DNA of 64,000 nucleotides from Laguncularia racemosa (lineage: Eukaryota; Streptophyta; Magnoliopsida; Myrtales; Combretaceae). The notes under the pieces are model-generated. The model ran no database searches. It was given only the letters and a program-made list of their open reading frames with translations, and had not been told where the DNA came from. The position numbers and the translations under genes are program-made. The stretch is taken from contig JBBMOL010000181.1 in NCBI GenBank assembly GCA_037954665.1, positions 930,001-994,000 of the forward strand, written 5' to 3'. Shown piece after piece: positions 46,320 to 58,335 of this stretch. The number at the start of each line of letters is the position of its first letter. Position 1 is the first letter of the stretch.

Positions 46320-48204
46320 TCTCCTTAGGCCTTTGAAAGATTTGCCCTCAAATCTAAGGGGTCTTCTCTTGGACTGAAACCCAGTGTTTGTGTTTGCTTG
46401 TTAGCTCAACTTCTGGAAGAGCCAGAGGTGTTTCTAATTTGTTCTTGGAAAGAGCGTACCTCAAATGGAGACATAGGAGCCAAGACTATCCGTGTACCAT
46501 CCTTTTGAAACATGTAAGTGTTTCTAAACCCGTTATGTAACACCTTTCTATCAAATAACTAGGGTCTACCTAACAATAAGTGAAAGGCGCACATAAGAAG
46601 CACATCATAGATAATCTCATCACTGTATTTTTCTCCTATACTGATTGGCACCTTTGCCCGTTGTGTAACATGTAGACTACCTCGGTCATCCAACTAATGC
46701 AATTTATAATGGCTATGATGTGAGCTAGTGGCTAGTTGTAAATTATCTACTAATGCAGCAAATATGACATTAGTGCAACTACCACCATCAATGAAAACCA
46801 CACATAGTTTACCTCGAATTCGACAAGGTGTGTGGAATAGGTTCTCCCTTTATATGTCCCTAGCATTTAGAGATAAAGTCAAAACCCTATGCAATGCATT
46901 AATAGGTAAGTAATTTTTACCCTTTTTGTCCTTATGTGTCTCAGCGTTCTGATCATCATAATACTCCTGCAAGGCCATGGACAAATCTATAGGCTTGATA
47001 GTTTCTACCTCATCATCTTCCTCAGTACCCTCCATAACAGCATTACTCTTTTATTGGGACACTGTGCAACCATATGTCTAAATCCAATGCATTTGAAACA
47101 TTTAATCCGGCGCATCTTCCCACTGGTTGACCTTGGTACTATCTGCCTAGTATCAAATCCAGCTACCTCTTTGCCTTTCCTAGAAACATTTTTCTCCTTT
47201 TCTGTGCTAGGGATAACTCTGTCTATAGCCTTGGCAAGTTCGCCTACTCCTTTTGGTCCACTCAACTGACCATTAGCCCCCATGGGCTTAGTAGTAGTAC
47301 TATGCTTGTTACTAATGACCCGGAATAGATTAGATCGCCTCTACCTTTCCACTTTCAAGGCTAACTGTATAGCCTCATCAAGTGTACTATACCTTTGCAG
47401 CTCAACAACATAGGCTATCTCGTATTTTAACCCAGACATAAAATTTACTAAGGTTTGCTCAGGAGGTTCTATTGATCCACATTTGATTATTAACATCTCA
47501 TACTCCTGGACATAGTTATCCACTATTTTGCCTCCATGTCTCAATGTTTAGAGATGCATAAACAATTCCTACCTATAGTGCTCAGGAATGAACCTTTTCC
47601 TCAGAACCCATTTCACATCTCTTTAAGTTTGTATTTCAGCCTCTCCATCCCTTCGCCTACTAATCACCAGATTCTTCCACCATAAGGCGGCATAACCTAT
47701 GAACTCCACAGTTGCAAGTTAAACCCTAGTGTTATCATCAATCTCATAACACTCAAAAAGGCTCTCAACCTTATCCTCCCAATCCAGGTAATCATCTACT
47801 GAGCTCCTGCCATCAAATGAAGGCGTCTACATTTTCACATATTCTAATCTCCTAGGCGGCCTAAAATCCTTGTTCAAGTATGGATTAGCCCTAAAATTAT
47901 CATCTCTCTCCTCCTTAAGAGCATGATGATTTCCTTCCACTTCCCTTCCCATATGTCCTCCTTCTTCTCTCTCCCTGTGAATGTTCTGAGAAGCTACTCT
48001 AGGTGGTGGTGCCTAAGGATTCGCCACTGGTGATTATAGCATCGTCATCCTATCTATTCTTGTTGCTAATGTACCAACAATGGTGGTGAGGTCCTGAATC
48101 TATTCCTCCAAAGTTCTTCTACCTGCATTATGATGACCTTATCCGCCACCAACTTGGCTATTGGCCTCAATGCTAATTCCCCCATTCACACTATCATTTG
48201 ACAT
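46320..48204 (-). pseudogene. Element F gag and protease (non-autonomous)
   Basis: Minus strand from ATG 48204 (MSNDSVNGGI, as in E). Gag core includes LKYEIAYVVELQRYSTLDEA (47341-47544), then a zinc knuckle (CFKC...HMVAQC, near 47080-47110) and the acidic linker (46850-47035). The protease has FIDGGSCTNV near 46770. It ends close to the LTR with the short pol-tail motif seen in E. No RT, RNase H or integrase is present. Several stops occur. Confidence 0.82.
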
Positions 48205-49221
48205 AGTTGTGGAATTGATTTGTCGAATTACTAAGATAATTCAAAGCAATGTAGTATACTCCTTTTACTACAACTACACTTCAACCACCATACAACAACC
48301 AAATAACCTACAAAAGTAAACACAAAACTCCACTTAACTTCACACACTTCCACACTTCAATTATGGCAATGACAAGTAGAAGTAACAAATAAACACTTCT
48401 CTAAATAGTAGGTTAATGAATTCAACTAAACAAGTATTCAAGCATCAATACATAATAACTCCCACACTTTAATGCTTGCTCTCTTTTTTTTTTTAATTCA
48501 AATTTTAACCACTATAACTGCCCTTTTAATCACGACACATATACACACTCCCACTCCATATGTAGCACCCTTTACCACAACACAACACATTGCAACACCC
48601 TTTATAACACAACTCACAACACATTGCAACACTCTCCACAACACAAACTCACTTCGCTACACACACGCATACCTCAACTACGATGCAAGCTTCAAACATA
48701 ACTCCACTTACACTTCACGTCACAACAAATTCAAATGCTACTCTTAATGAAACTCCTCCACAAATGGTAAGAAGTAATTCAAAATTCAAATAGCATTCAA
48801 TCAATACTACACAATTACTTCTTCAAACTTAATGAATGTGTTTGAATTCAAATAATTTCCTATTCTCCATGTAAGGCAAATCTGAAAATTACAAATGACA
48901 ATCCTCAATTTCGGAAACCATAAACAAGTAATTCACTCTTCTTTTGTCTAAAGAAATGTATCCCCAATTTCCGAAACAAGCACAAAGGAATACACAGCTC
49001 CTACTTCCCTTCTCCTCATGGTAAGTTCAAGAACACAAAGGCTACTACAAGGCTTCCATGTCCACTTCAACAACAACAATTATAATGCAACAAAAACCAC
49101 AATCAACTACTACAATTTCACTTCAACAATTTAGATCAAGAAGTAAAATTCAAGAATCCTAATTTCAATTGAAGTTCATGTAATTCCCCTTCTCAAAACC
49201 GTGCTCTGATACCAAAAATTA
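48205..49221 (-). other. Element F leader and primer-binding site
   Basis: Non-coding leader whose plus strand is C/A/T-rich and poor in G (for example 48540-48720), as in element I. PBS complement GCTCTGATACCA at 49203-49214. The open frame 48472-48747 is a composition artefact. Confidence 0.75.
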
Positions 49222-50084
49222 TGATGTGCTTTGCTAATTGGATAACAAACACATCAATTACTAAGCGTGAACAACCAAATCCCTTAATCAAAATAGTGTG
49301 TCAAATCACTTCAAATTAGAATCCAAATTCATGAGTTTGAACACTAAATGAATGTAAGAACAAACAAGTATGTAATCTTCAATGGAACAACATGCAATTG
49401 AACTAGGATTCAATTTCAAATTGAAATAATCAAATATGAAAATATATAACCTTAATTCATGTGAATGAACAAGTAATCCACAAATTGTACCTAGATATTA
49501 CTCACTGAATACAATTTGTAAGAAAAACAAAAGTAAGATCAATATGACTCACAATCTACTCTTGTTGATTCTCACCACAATTTCACAAGTAAAATTGATA
49601 AGAGATCTTTATTTACAAGGAAGGACCCTCACGGTATAAAGTGTATGTTTTTTTTCTCAAAATGTCAAAAGCTCCCTAAAAACCCTAGTTAGCAAGTATT
49701 TATACTTGCTCCAATTAGGGTAAAAATGTACTAAAAATTACAAAGTTGCCACTAAGGTGGTCGGTTCTCCAAAGGACAATTACAAATGCAAAAAATAAAA
49801 GGCCAGTTCTCATAAGCAACAATTACAAATACAAATGGTCTGCAAGTGGCCAGTTCTTCACTTCAAATTGAACAATTTGTGGGCTGTTAGATGTGACTCC
49901 AAGAATGTCCCACAAGTTGATCCTTAGTGCATATTATTTGACCATCCTGTAAAACTGATAAATGTACCTGCTAAAGTGCAAAATAAAACATTATTAGATA
50001 AAATTTGGCCATATGTGGATGTTTAGGCTCATGCATCTAAGTCAGGTTTCCCTACTGCTGGAATCGCATGGTAGATTCCCATCA
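49222..50084 (-). repeat. Element F 5' LTR
   Basis: 863-bp partner of 45459-46319, differing at scattered positions. Minus-strand TATAAATA in the palindrome at 49691-49710. The outer end TTCCCATCA (50084) is adjacent to resumed G LTR sequence. No internal terminus duplication is present, unlike J, L, I and E. Confidence 0.88.
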
Positions 50085-50401
50085 AAGGTCACTTAAAGTC
50101 CTAAAATATTGTTGGAAGACTATTTTACTCATAGGGGATAATTGCCTTATTAATGGTTTAGCATTTACATTCTTACTAGTTTATTTAATTGTCAATGTGT
50201 TAAGATAATTCCAGTAGTAGTTGTAGATTGTAAATTGGGACTCAATTGAGCTATGCATTGTTGAGGTTAGTTAGTTTACAGCAATTGTGGATAACAAATA
50301 TTGCAGGTTATGTGGACTTAAGAGGTTCAAGTGCCTTAACGTGTCTTTTCTTTATAAGGACACGTAGCAAGTTGTGGCATCTTAGGTTTTAAAGCATTAC
50401 A
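50085..50401 (+). repeat. Element G 5' LTR, right part
   Basis: Resumes G's LTR after F and ends TTTTAAAGCATTACA. A mutated initiator-Met PBS (TGGTATCGAAGC, 50409-50420) follows, which fixes G as plus-strand with its internal region to the right. Confidence 0.82.
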
Positions 50402-52000
50402 ATCTAAATGGTATCGAAGCTTTGGTTTGAGGATCTCTAGAAACTTAGTTGGTGATCAATAGGGATAGGCTTCAATCAGTAGAAAGTAGATTGTGATCCC
50501 TAGATAAATTAGGCATTAAATATGTAGAAGGGCAAGATTGTGAAGAGAGTGAGTAGACTCCCAAGTCCGATTATGTTCTATGCTATTTACTTATTTTGTG
50601 GTTTTACTTGTTTTTTTCTTTAAATGGTTACTTTAATTTCCTTTTGAATATATTATATATAATATATATATACATATATATAACTAGTATTTTAGCTATT
50701 TATTATTCTTACTTAACTCTTTAGTTTACTCTTTTATTCCACACCCTAAGCAAAATGCTTTCAAGAAGAATCACTAGTCTAGGTTTATCAAGAGGTGCTA
50801 GTTGAGGCAACCCAGATAAAGGATATCTTCATGGTTAGCAGCCACAAAGGGGATGAAGACAAGTTGTAGACAAAATTGCCTAACTCTTAGAGACTATGAA
50901 CAACTTGGTGGGGGTTAATAGCATAGCAATAACAAATGTAGAATGCTCGATAGACCAAAGTAGCTAAAGAACCAATAAGTTTAGATAAGTTTGTTCAGGT
51001 GGCAAAAGAGTTCAACCCCAAGATTGATGACCCCATAAAGGTAGAATACTGAATGCAGGAGATGGAAAAGACCTTTGCTACCTTTCGAGTTCTAAAAGGT
51101 AGGAAGGTAAATTATGTTACATTTATGTTGAAAGGAACCATAGCAAGTTAGTGAGTCTCGATACCTGAGATGGTAAGAGGATATGTAGACTAAAGAGGAT
51201 TTTGAGAATTATTCTATCAAAAGTACTTCTCCAACAGCATTCGTGACATGATGGAAGCTATATACTACAATTGTAAATAGGAGAATAAGTTCGTAGAGAT
51301 ACACGATGTGGAGTTGAATTGCCTAATTAAGTTCCTGCTTAAGGAGATATATATTGTTGATGAGTCTAGATCTAAGAGATTTGTGAGGGGGTGAAAGCCA
51401 AATCTCTTACATAAAGTCAAATCCTTTCAGCTATCCACCTATACTGAGGTGATAGACAAAGCTAAATTCATGAAATAGTGCCAAAAAAAAAAAGAAAGAT
51501 AAAGGAATAATTGGCCCATAAGATAGAGTGGCTTTAGGTAAGAGGTCAGCTTCTAGTAAAGTGGTTCAAGATAGGGAGAAGAGGCCCTAAGTATTACAGA
51601 ACAGGCCCCTAGTTACTATAGATCCAACCAGTGCCTCTAACACTTCCTCTAATAGCTCTTGTATTTACGTGTACCAGATATTATAGACCTTATGAGTAGA
51701 GGGACTACAAATGGCATGTGGGTGCATGCTTCTCCTATAGGAAGCCAAGTAATATAAGTAGAAATTGCAATGAGAGAACTATCTCATCAGTCATTTGTCA
51801 TGGGTGTAAGTAAAGGGGAGACAAGGTAGTCAACTATACCGATGGTCAAGCAGGGAATTAAATAACTCCAGTTCAATAGGCTATGAGACCTCCAACAAGG
51901 GTGTAGGCTAGTAAATCACAAGTAAGAGGCCCTAAACAACAGGTCCCAGCTAAAGTATTTACACTCCAGCAACAGCAGCATTAGGACCTCCAAGATATGG
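50402..52000 (+). pseudogene. Element G leader and gag (Tekay/Del-like)
   Basis: Leader from the PBS to the gag start near 50756, then a badly decayed gag. The capsid signature is recognisable near 51030-51130 (DPIKVEY, EMEKTFATFRVLKGRKVNYVTFMLKG in pieces), with further capsid text to about 51480. A degenerate CxxC knuckle lies near 51795-51810. Many stops and frame shifts make coordinates of the open parts unreliable. Confidence 0.7.
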
Positions 52001-54035
52001 AAATTATTATAAGTATGCTTTAAATACACTCTTATAGGGTCTATGTCTTATTTGATACTGGTGCTACTCATTCCTATGTGTTTAATTCCTTTGTGCATGT
52101 TTGTGGTTTGGTTTTTAAATGTTTGGATTATTATCTAAGTGTTAGCACTCCTTTAGGAGTTGAAAGGATTTTAAATAGAATCTGTAGAAATGTAAAGGTA
52201 GAGATAAAGGGCAAAGTAATGCCAATAAATCTATTGGTGATAAAGATGATATAGTTTGGCATAATCTTAATAGTTAATTGGTTGTCAAAGTATCATGCCA
52301 CCATAGATTGTCATGATATAGTGTTACACCTCAATATGCCTAGAGGAGATTCTTAAGTTTAAACTAGAAGTACGGAGACAAATAGGATTACTTATTTATG
52401 AATTATGGGGAAAGAGTGTGTTGACTGCTGTGATTGTTGAAGCAAGTGAGTTACTGAGATTAAAGACGGTATTAGTAATAAAAACTTTCCTGATTTTTTT
52501 CAGAAGATCTACTTGGTTTACCCCTAGTTAGAGAAATCGAGTCTAACATCAACTTGGTACTAGGTACTACCCTAATATCAAAATCGATATATAAGATAAC
52601 ATCAATTGAGTTAGAACGGTTAAGGAAATGGTTGCAAGACCTGTAGGATAATGGGTTCATAAGACCTAATATTTCTCCTTGGGGTGCACCAATCCTCTTT
52701 GTCAAAAAGAAAGATAAAAGCATGATAATATGTATTGATTATAGAGAATTAAACAATGTCACCATCAAAAACAAGTATTCTCTCCCTGGAATAGATGATC
52801 TATTTGACCAATTGTAGGGAACTTAGATATTCTCTAAAATCAACTTGAGATCAAAATACCATCAATTGAGGATTAATGAGAATGACGTTCTAAGAAAACT
52901 TTCAAAATGAGGTGTAGGCACTATAAGTATGTGGTAATGACTTTTGGGTTAACAAATGGCTTTGCAGCCTTTATGGATTTGATGAATCAAGTATTCAAAG
53001 ATTTCTTAGATAAGGTTGTGATTATCTTTATAGATAATATTTTGATCTATTTTAAGAGTAAGGAGGAACATAAGGAGCATTTAAGACTGGTGCTATGTAG
53101 ATTGTATGTAGAGAAGCTGTATGTTAATTTCAAGAAATGTGAATTCTAACTTGAACAAGTGGTTTTCTTAGACAATGTGGTTAACAAAGATGAAATCACG
53201 GTAGATCCAGTGAAAGTGAGAGCTATGGTATATTGGACTAGATCAAATATGGTGATAGATGTAAGAAGCTTCCTAGGTTTAGCAAGTTACTGCAAATGAC
53301 TTGTAGAGGGATTCTATAAGATAGTAGCTCCCCTCACTACACTAACACAAAAGAAGGTGAAATTCAATTAGAATGATAAGTATAGGGCTAGTTTCTAGAA
53401 ACTTAAGGAGAAGCTAGTGTTAGCACTAATACTAGCATTACCCAAGAGTGGGGAAGAATTCACAATCAATAGTGACGCTTTAGTTGAGGGGCTAGGTTGT
53501 GTTTTGATGCAAGATGGGTAAGTTATAGCTTATGCATCTCATTATTTGAAGATGTATGAAAGAAATTATCTAACCCATGACTTAAAGTTGGCAGCAATAG
53601 TGTTGGCATTAAAACTATAGAGGCACTACTTGTATGGGGAAAGATGAGAGATTTTTACGAACCACAAGGGTCTGAAGTACATCTTCATATAAAAGGAGCT
53701 CAATATGAGATAGAGGAGGCGGTTGGAGTTAATCAAGAATTATGACCTTGAAATCTAGTACCATCTTGGATAGGCCAGTGTAGTGGTGGATGCCTTTAAC
53801 AAAAAGAAACGAAGTAATTTAGCTACCTTAATCACCTCACAACAAAAGTTGCTAGATGATATATGTAAGTTAGAATTGGAGATTTTGACTTAAGAAGTTG
53901 GAATCAAGATGACTAGCTTACACATCCAGCCAACTTTAATGAATAGAATTAAAACAGTTCAAGCAAAAGATGTTAGTGTTCAAGAGATCAAGAATAGGTT
54001 AAAGCAGGGCAAGACTCCACCAATCTAAATGGAGT
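52001..54035 (+). pseudogene. Element G protease, reverse transcriptase and RNase H, 3' truncated
   Basis: Protease with LFDTGATHSYVF near 52050 and a WLSKYHATIDC segment near 52280. RT blocks: SPWGAPILFVKKKDKS (52674), DYRELNNVTIKNKYSLP (52737), and the open segment 52907-53149 with VVMTFGLTNGFAAFM. The catalytic box is FIDNILIY, where YIDD is usual. RNase H text (SDALVEGLGCVLMQ) lies near 53470, and the connection before integrase near 53930-54000. The sequence stops matching gypsy near 54035, so integrase and the 3' LTR are absent. Confidence 0.82.
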
Positions 54036-55961
54036 CTTAAGGTATGTTGCCACAATGTGTGTACTTGCAACTCCCTGAAATTTCAATTACGAAACTTTTA
54101 TCAAATAAACCTTGAATAAGAAGATGTGTTTAAGATATGGTTCCAAGTGAACCCGAGATTAGTTTAGGGACTGAAAATAATTCGATATACTATAATTTGA
54201 CATAAGTCAACTTAGCTAGAATAAAATTTAACTAACTCTACCTAACTTAATAACTTAAGTTTTCTAATTAACACCCTCGAGAGGACTTGAGTAGACTTAA
54301 AGTATTAGAGCTAAGACCTAATAAAACTTAGAATAGACTTGAAAGATAAGACATTGCAGGTTTATATGATGCCCTTTTCCTATGAAACTAATGGATTTGA
54401 CTCGGTAAAATTTCAGTTAGAAACCATCAACTACTTTAAGCACTATTGAACTCCTTACCTAAGGATTTAGTCTTCATCTTAAGATTTTATCTAGTAAACT
54501 AAACTCGAATTTGATCAAATTTTATCTATAAGACCAATAGCCAACCCCAAGTATTTCAAGAGTATTAGATCAAAAACTTAAACATGATTAATTAAAGTTT
54601 ACTCCAATTTGACCAAAGTCAACTTTTGATGGATAATTAGACGATTCAAGAAAACAAGTGTTGAATTGAATCAAATCCTTTTTAAATCCATTCAATCTTA
54701 TCCTAATCATAAGGATTAACATCCTAAAACCTAGATTAGCAAGAATAAACCCAAATTAACAACAAATCCAATTACAAAACAAACTTGAAATCGAAAGTCT
54801 TTAAACTTTGACCTAAAGTCTCATAAGCGGTTAGGTTTGAAACCACCCCCAAATCCTAATTTATTTTAACTAATCCTTTTCATGATTTATTATTACAACT
54901 TTAATTCCTCATCGACACATAAAATACATGGAAAACCACTTAAAGATAAACAGGTTGTAACTCCTCTTCATGGCATCATCTTTAAGTAAAATTTTCAACA
55001 CAAATCTTAAACTTTTTCAAACTTTATCATATCTCATCTTCATCAAATCTCACACTATCATATATGAGAATCTTCATAATTAATTAAGGAAAATGATATT
55101 GAAAGGGGTAAAGGGTAGCTAGTCCAAAGAACTAACAATAGGCATGTGTTTTTTTTTCCCCATTTTTGCAATGATTTCTCTTACCTTATCCTACCTTGTC
55201 TTATCCTTATTATATTCTACCCTATTGTATCGTAATTATGCCTTGTCTAATTAGGAAAAAGACATGAAAATAGTTAGAAAAGAACCAACCAAAACCGTTT
55301 TCAAACTTCCCTCTCTTCATGTGGACTTCCCTACACATCTACCATGCATGTCTTCATTCATTTTACTCCATCTCAACTAATCCTAATCTATCCTAAATTA
55401 ACCTAAAATTACCATGTTAAAGCTAAGAAAATAACTTCAAGTTAACTTGAAATCATCTTTTTCCCAACCGATTTTAGCCTCTTCTTTGGATATGGACAAA
55501 TAACATGTGTTCTTATCCACCATGCCATCATTTACCCTATCTTATCTTAAAATATAATTACCCTAACTTATCCTATGATATACTAGGCCATTAATGACTC
55601 TAAAGTCTACCAAATATTATCCCTTTAGGTGTGGAAAAACAAACCCTTAATAAATAACAAACCAACAAAGTTTAACTATTATAAAAAGGAGAGTAAAAAA
55701 CTTAAGTTACCTAAGTAAAACCCCTCCCTTTTCCCATGCCACTTTAAACCTTTTCATCTGATTTTTCCTCATCCAACTTTCTACCAAACTCATTTAATAT
55801 TCCACTAAAATAATAAAAATTCATACCCTCAATTAGCCCCACATATAACTCCAAAGCTAACAATGATTTGGAGACCACCCATTCAATGTACTAAGGTAAG
55901 AGACTTCCAAGAAGTTTGAATAATTTTTAACTCTCTTAAGAAAGTTACTAATCTTATTAAC

Positions 55962-56500
55962 GACTAATTACTATTAAGTAATGGTTAATTAACAACAACG
56001 TAATTTTACAACTACTTGTACAAAAACACAAACATATTACATTTGCAATCAATACAAAATTTTTTAATGATTAATTTTCTAGCAATTAATTACTTACATA
56101 TGAATGACTAATTACTGTTAATTAATATTTAATTAACAATAACTTACATGTATAATCAATACCAATTTTTTTTAGTAATTAATTTTATGATGATTAATTA
56201 ATGATATACCAATGACTAATTATTATTAATTAACTGTTAATTAATAATAACTTAATTTTATAACTACTTTCATAAAAAAACACATAAACATAAACATATT
56301 ACATTTACAATTAACATAAAATTTCTCACTAATTGTATTTAATGACATATTAATGACTAATTACTCTTAGTTAATGATTAATTAGCAACTATTTACTTTT
56401 ATAACAACTTCTACAATAGCAAACAAATATATTACATTTATAATCAATACAAAATTTTTCACTACTTAATTTTTTAACAATTAATTAATGACATAAGCCT
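55962..56500. repeat. AT-rich tandem repeat, ~140-bp unit
   Basis: Four diverged units starting at GACTAATTA (55962, 56105, 56214, 56354), spaced 143, 109 and 140 bp. The second unit is shortened by internal deletion. Shared blocks within units include TTAATTAACAATAACTTA, CATATTACATTTACAATCAA and AATTAATTAATGACATA. Only about 15% G+C by eye. Confidence 0.75.
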
Positions 56501-58002
56501 TATCCTTTTAGAAGTTAGCTTGATTTTGTAACACATATTCTATATATTAAAATTACATATGCATGAGTAACATGGTCATCAATGTGTCACCCCATATAAA
56601 GAATGGTCCAAAATATACCATGAGCCCAAATCATAGGATTTGTGATTCATCATTATATGCATGTATTAGCAAATATTGTAGGGTGTTTTGGTGAATAATT
56701 ATGTATCATTTGAATCCCAATGTTATCATTATAATTTAAACTTATATTTAAATTAATAAAATAGCAACAGCGGTTTGAATCATGAACCAAACCTTTTTTT
56801 TAAGTTTGAAAAAATTGTGAACCAAACCACATAATTAGGTCAGATTAAAAAAAAAATCAAACCATAATATATAGTTTGTTTCTAAGATAAAACTGTATTT
56901 AACCAAACTATATCCACCCCTAATGTGGTGTGAGTCACGCTCTTCATGTAATCTAGAGAAGTAATGTGGAAATAATACATGAGATGACTTGAAGAGAGAA
57001 GTAAGGAGGAGCATGTAATCTTAGAGAACCCAAACAACACAAGTGACAAGTAGATGAATTACAAAGTATTAACCCCTTTATTCTCATGGAAAAGTAATGA
57101 AGGCTCCCTTTATCTTTTAGAGCATCAATTTGATTGTACAAAATTGTTTCTCTTATCTTTTAGTCATGTCAAATGAGGAGGAGCTCTTCTATATTTATAG
57201 AGTTTAATTGTCAACAATGTCCATTGGATTGCACTAATAGTCAATGGTTGAGATGAGTCTTCTTGACATATTCTTTATCGACTCCTCTTACATCTAAGCC
57301 CATAGAGAGCCTCTCTAAGTTTATGAGCTTCCTTCAAAAATGTTGAAAGCAAATTAACCATTCTAATGATCTTTTTTTCAAGCCTATTATGCTAAATCTC
57401 TTTAAGCCATCTCAATTCAATGGATCTGACTCACTGGGTCATATTAGTTAGCTATAAGAGTTAAATTTAGGTTACCGTTAGGTTTAAAGCCTAAATTTCA
57501 TTTTAGTCATCTACATTAGGTGTAAAATGTTCCATGAGATTATTATTTAATTTTGAGACTTGGATAGTTTTGAATTTCTTGGGTGGAGTACAACTAGGGA
57601 CATAAAGTTTTTCTAATATCAAGTGATATTAATTTTAAGAGGGTGTGAAACCAAATGTCTTCATTTACCCTTTATTTATATTAGATGGACAAGTAGACAC
57701 AATGCCTATGCTTAAAATAAAAGATATTAAATATAATATATGTTCTAAATGAAAACTATCCTATATGAAAGTTAAAACTTCACCTGAATATGATGGAATT
57801 TAATCTATTTGACTAAAGCGGAGAATTTGATATATATGAATGTAAAAAAAAAAATGTTAAACTGAAAAACATTTACTGATTTACTTGAATTAAACTTCAA
57901 GCATATATGAGATAAAAAGACGCTTTTAACTTGAATAGTAACCGAGTGAATTTATTGGTCAAAAGTTAATTTTGAAAGATATAATACCAAAACTAGTCGT
58001 GT

Positions 58003-58023
58003 ACACACACGCGCGCGCGCGCG
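58003..58023. repeat. Alternating (CA)n(CG)n tract
   Basis: Purine-pyrimidine alternation ACACACACGCGCGCGCGCGCG, a simple-sequence tract able in principle to adopt Z-DNA, about 310 bp beyond the stop codon of the phosphohexomutase gene. Confidence 0.8.
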
Positions 58024-58335
58024 AATGAACCATACTATTGATGATCTCCCCTATGCATTTTCCAATTTTGTATCTGTATGATTAACAAAGTGAACGGAAC
58101 AAATAAATTTGACTACAAGCACGACAAAACATGGGATTTTTTTACTACTTTAATCTATTACATCCTCGAGTATATAGTTTAATCTGTTTTCTCCTCATTA
58201 AAGGAAAGCAGAGCCAAATCCTCAGAATGGATCGAAAATGGACCTTGGTAAAATGCTAATATATACACGTATATAATTATTATATACACACATATACAAT
58301 AATTTGCTCCGCGTATACTTATTGTTCTCTGTAAT

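Larger units (their letters stand above)
54036..58335. other. Intergenic region downstream of the phosphohexomutase gene
   Basis: 4.3 kb, AT-rich, no gene recognised. Contents: an AT-rich tandem repeat (55962-56500), a short CA/CG alternating tract (58003-58023), and unique-looking sequence elsewhere. Polyadenylation of the gene at 58336 would fall in its right end. I saw no LTR termini that would close element G. Confidence 0.5.

Noticed and set aside
45454..50089. Perfect target duplication for element F
   Set aside because: GAGCT and AAGGT agree at only three of five positions. Borders were instead set from LTR ends and the alignment of the interrupted G LTR with H.
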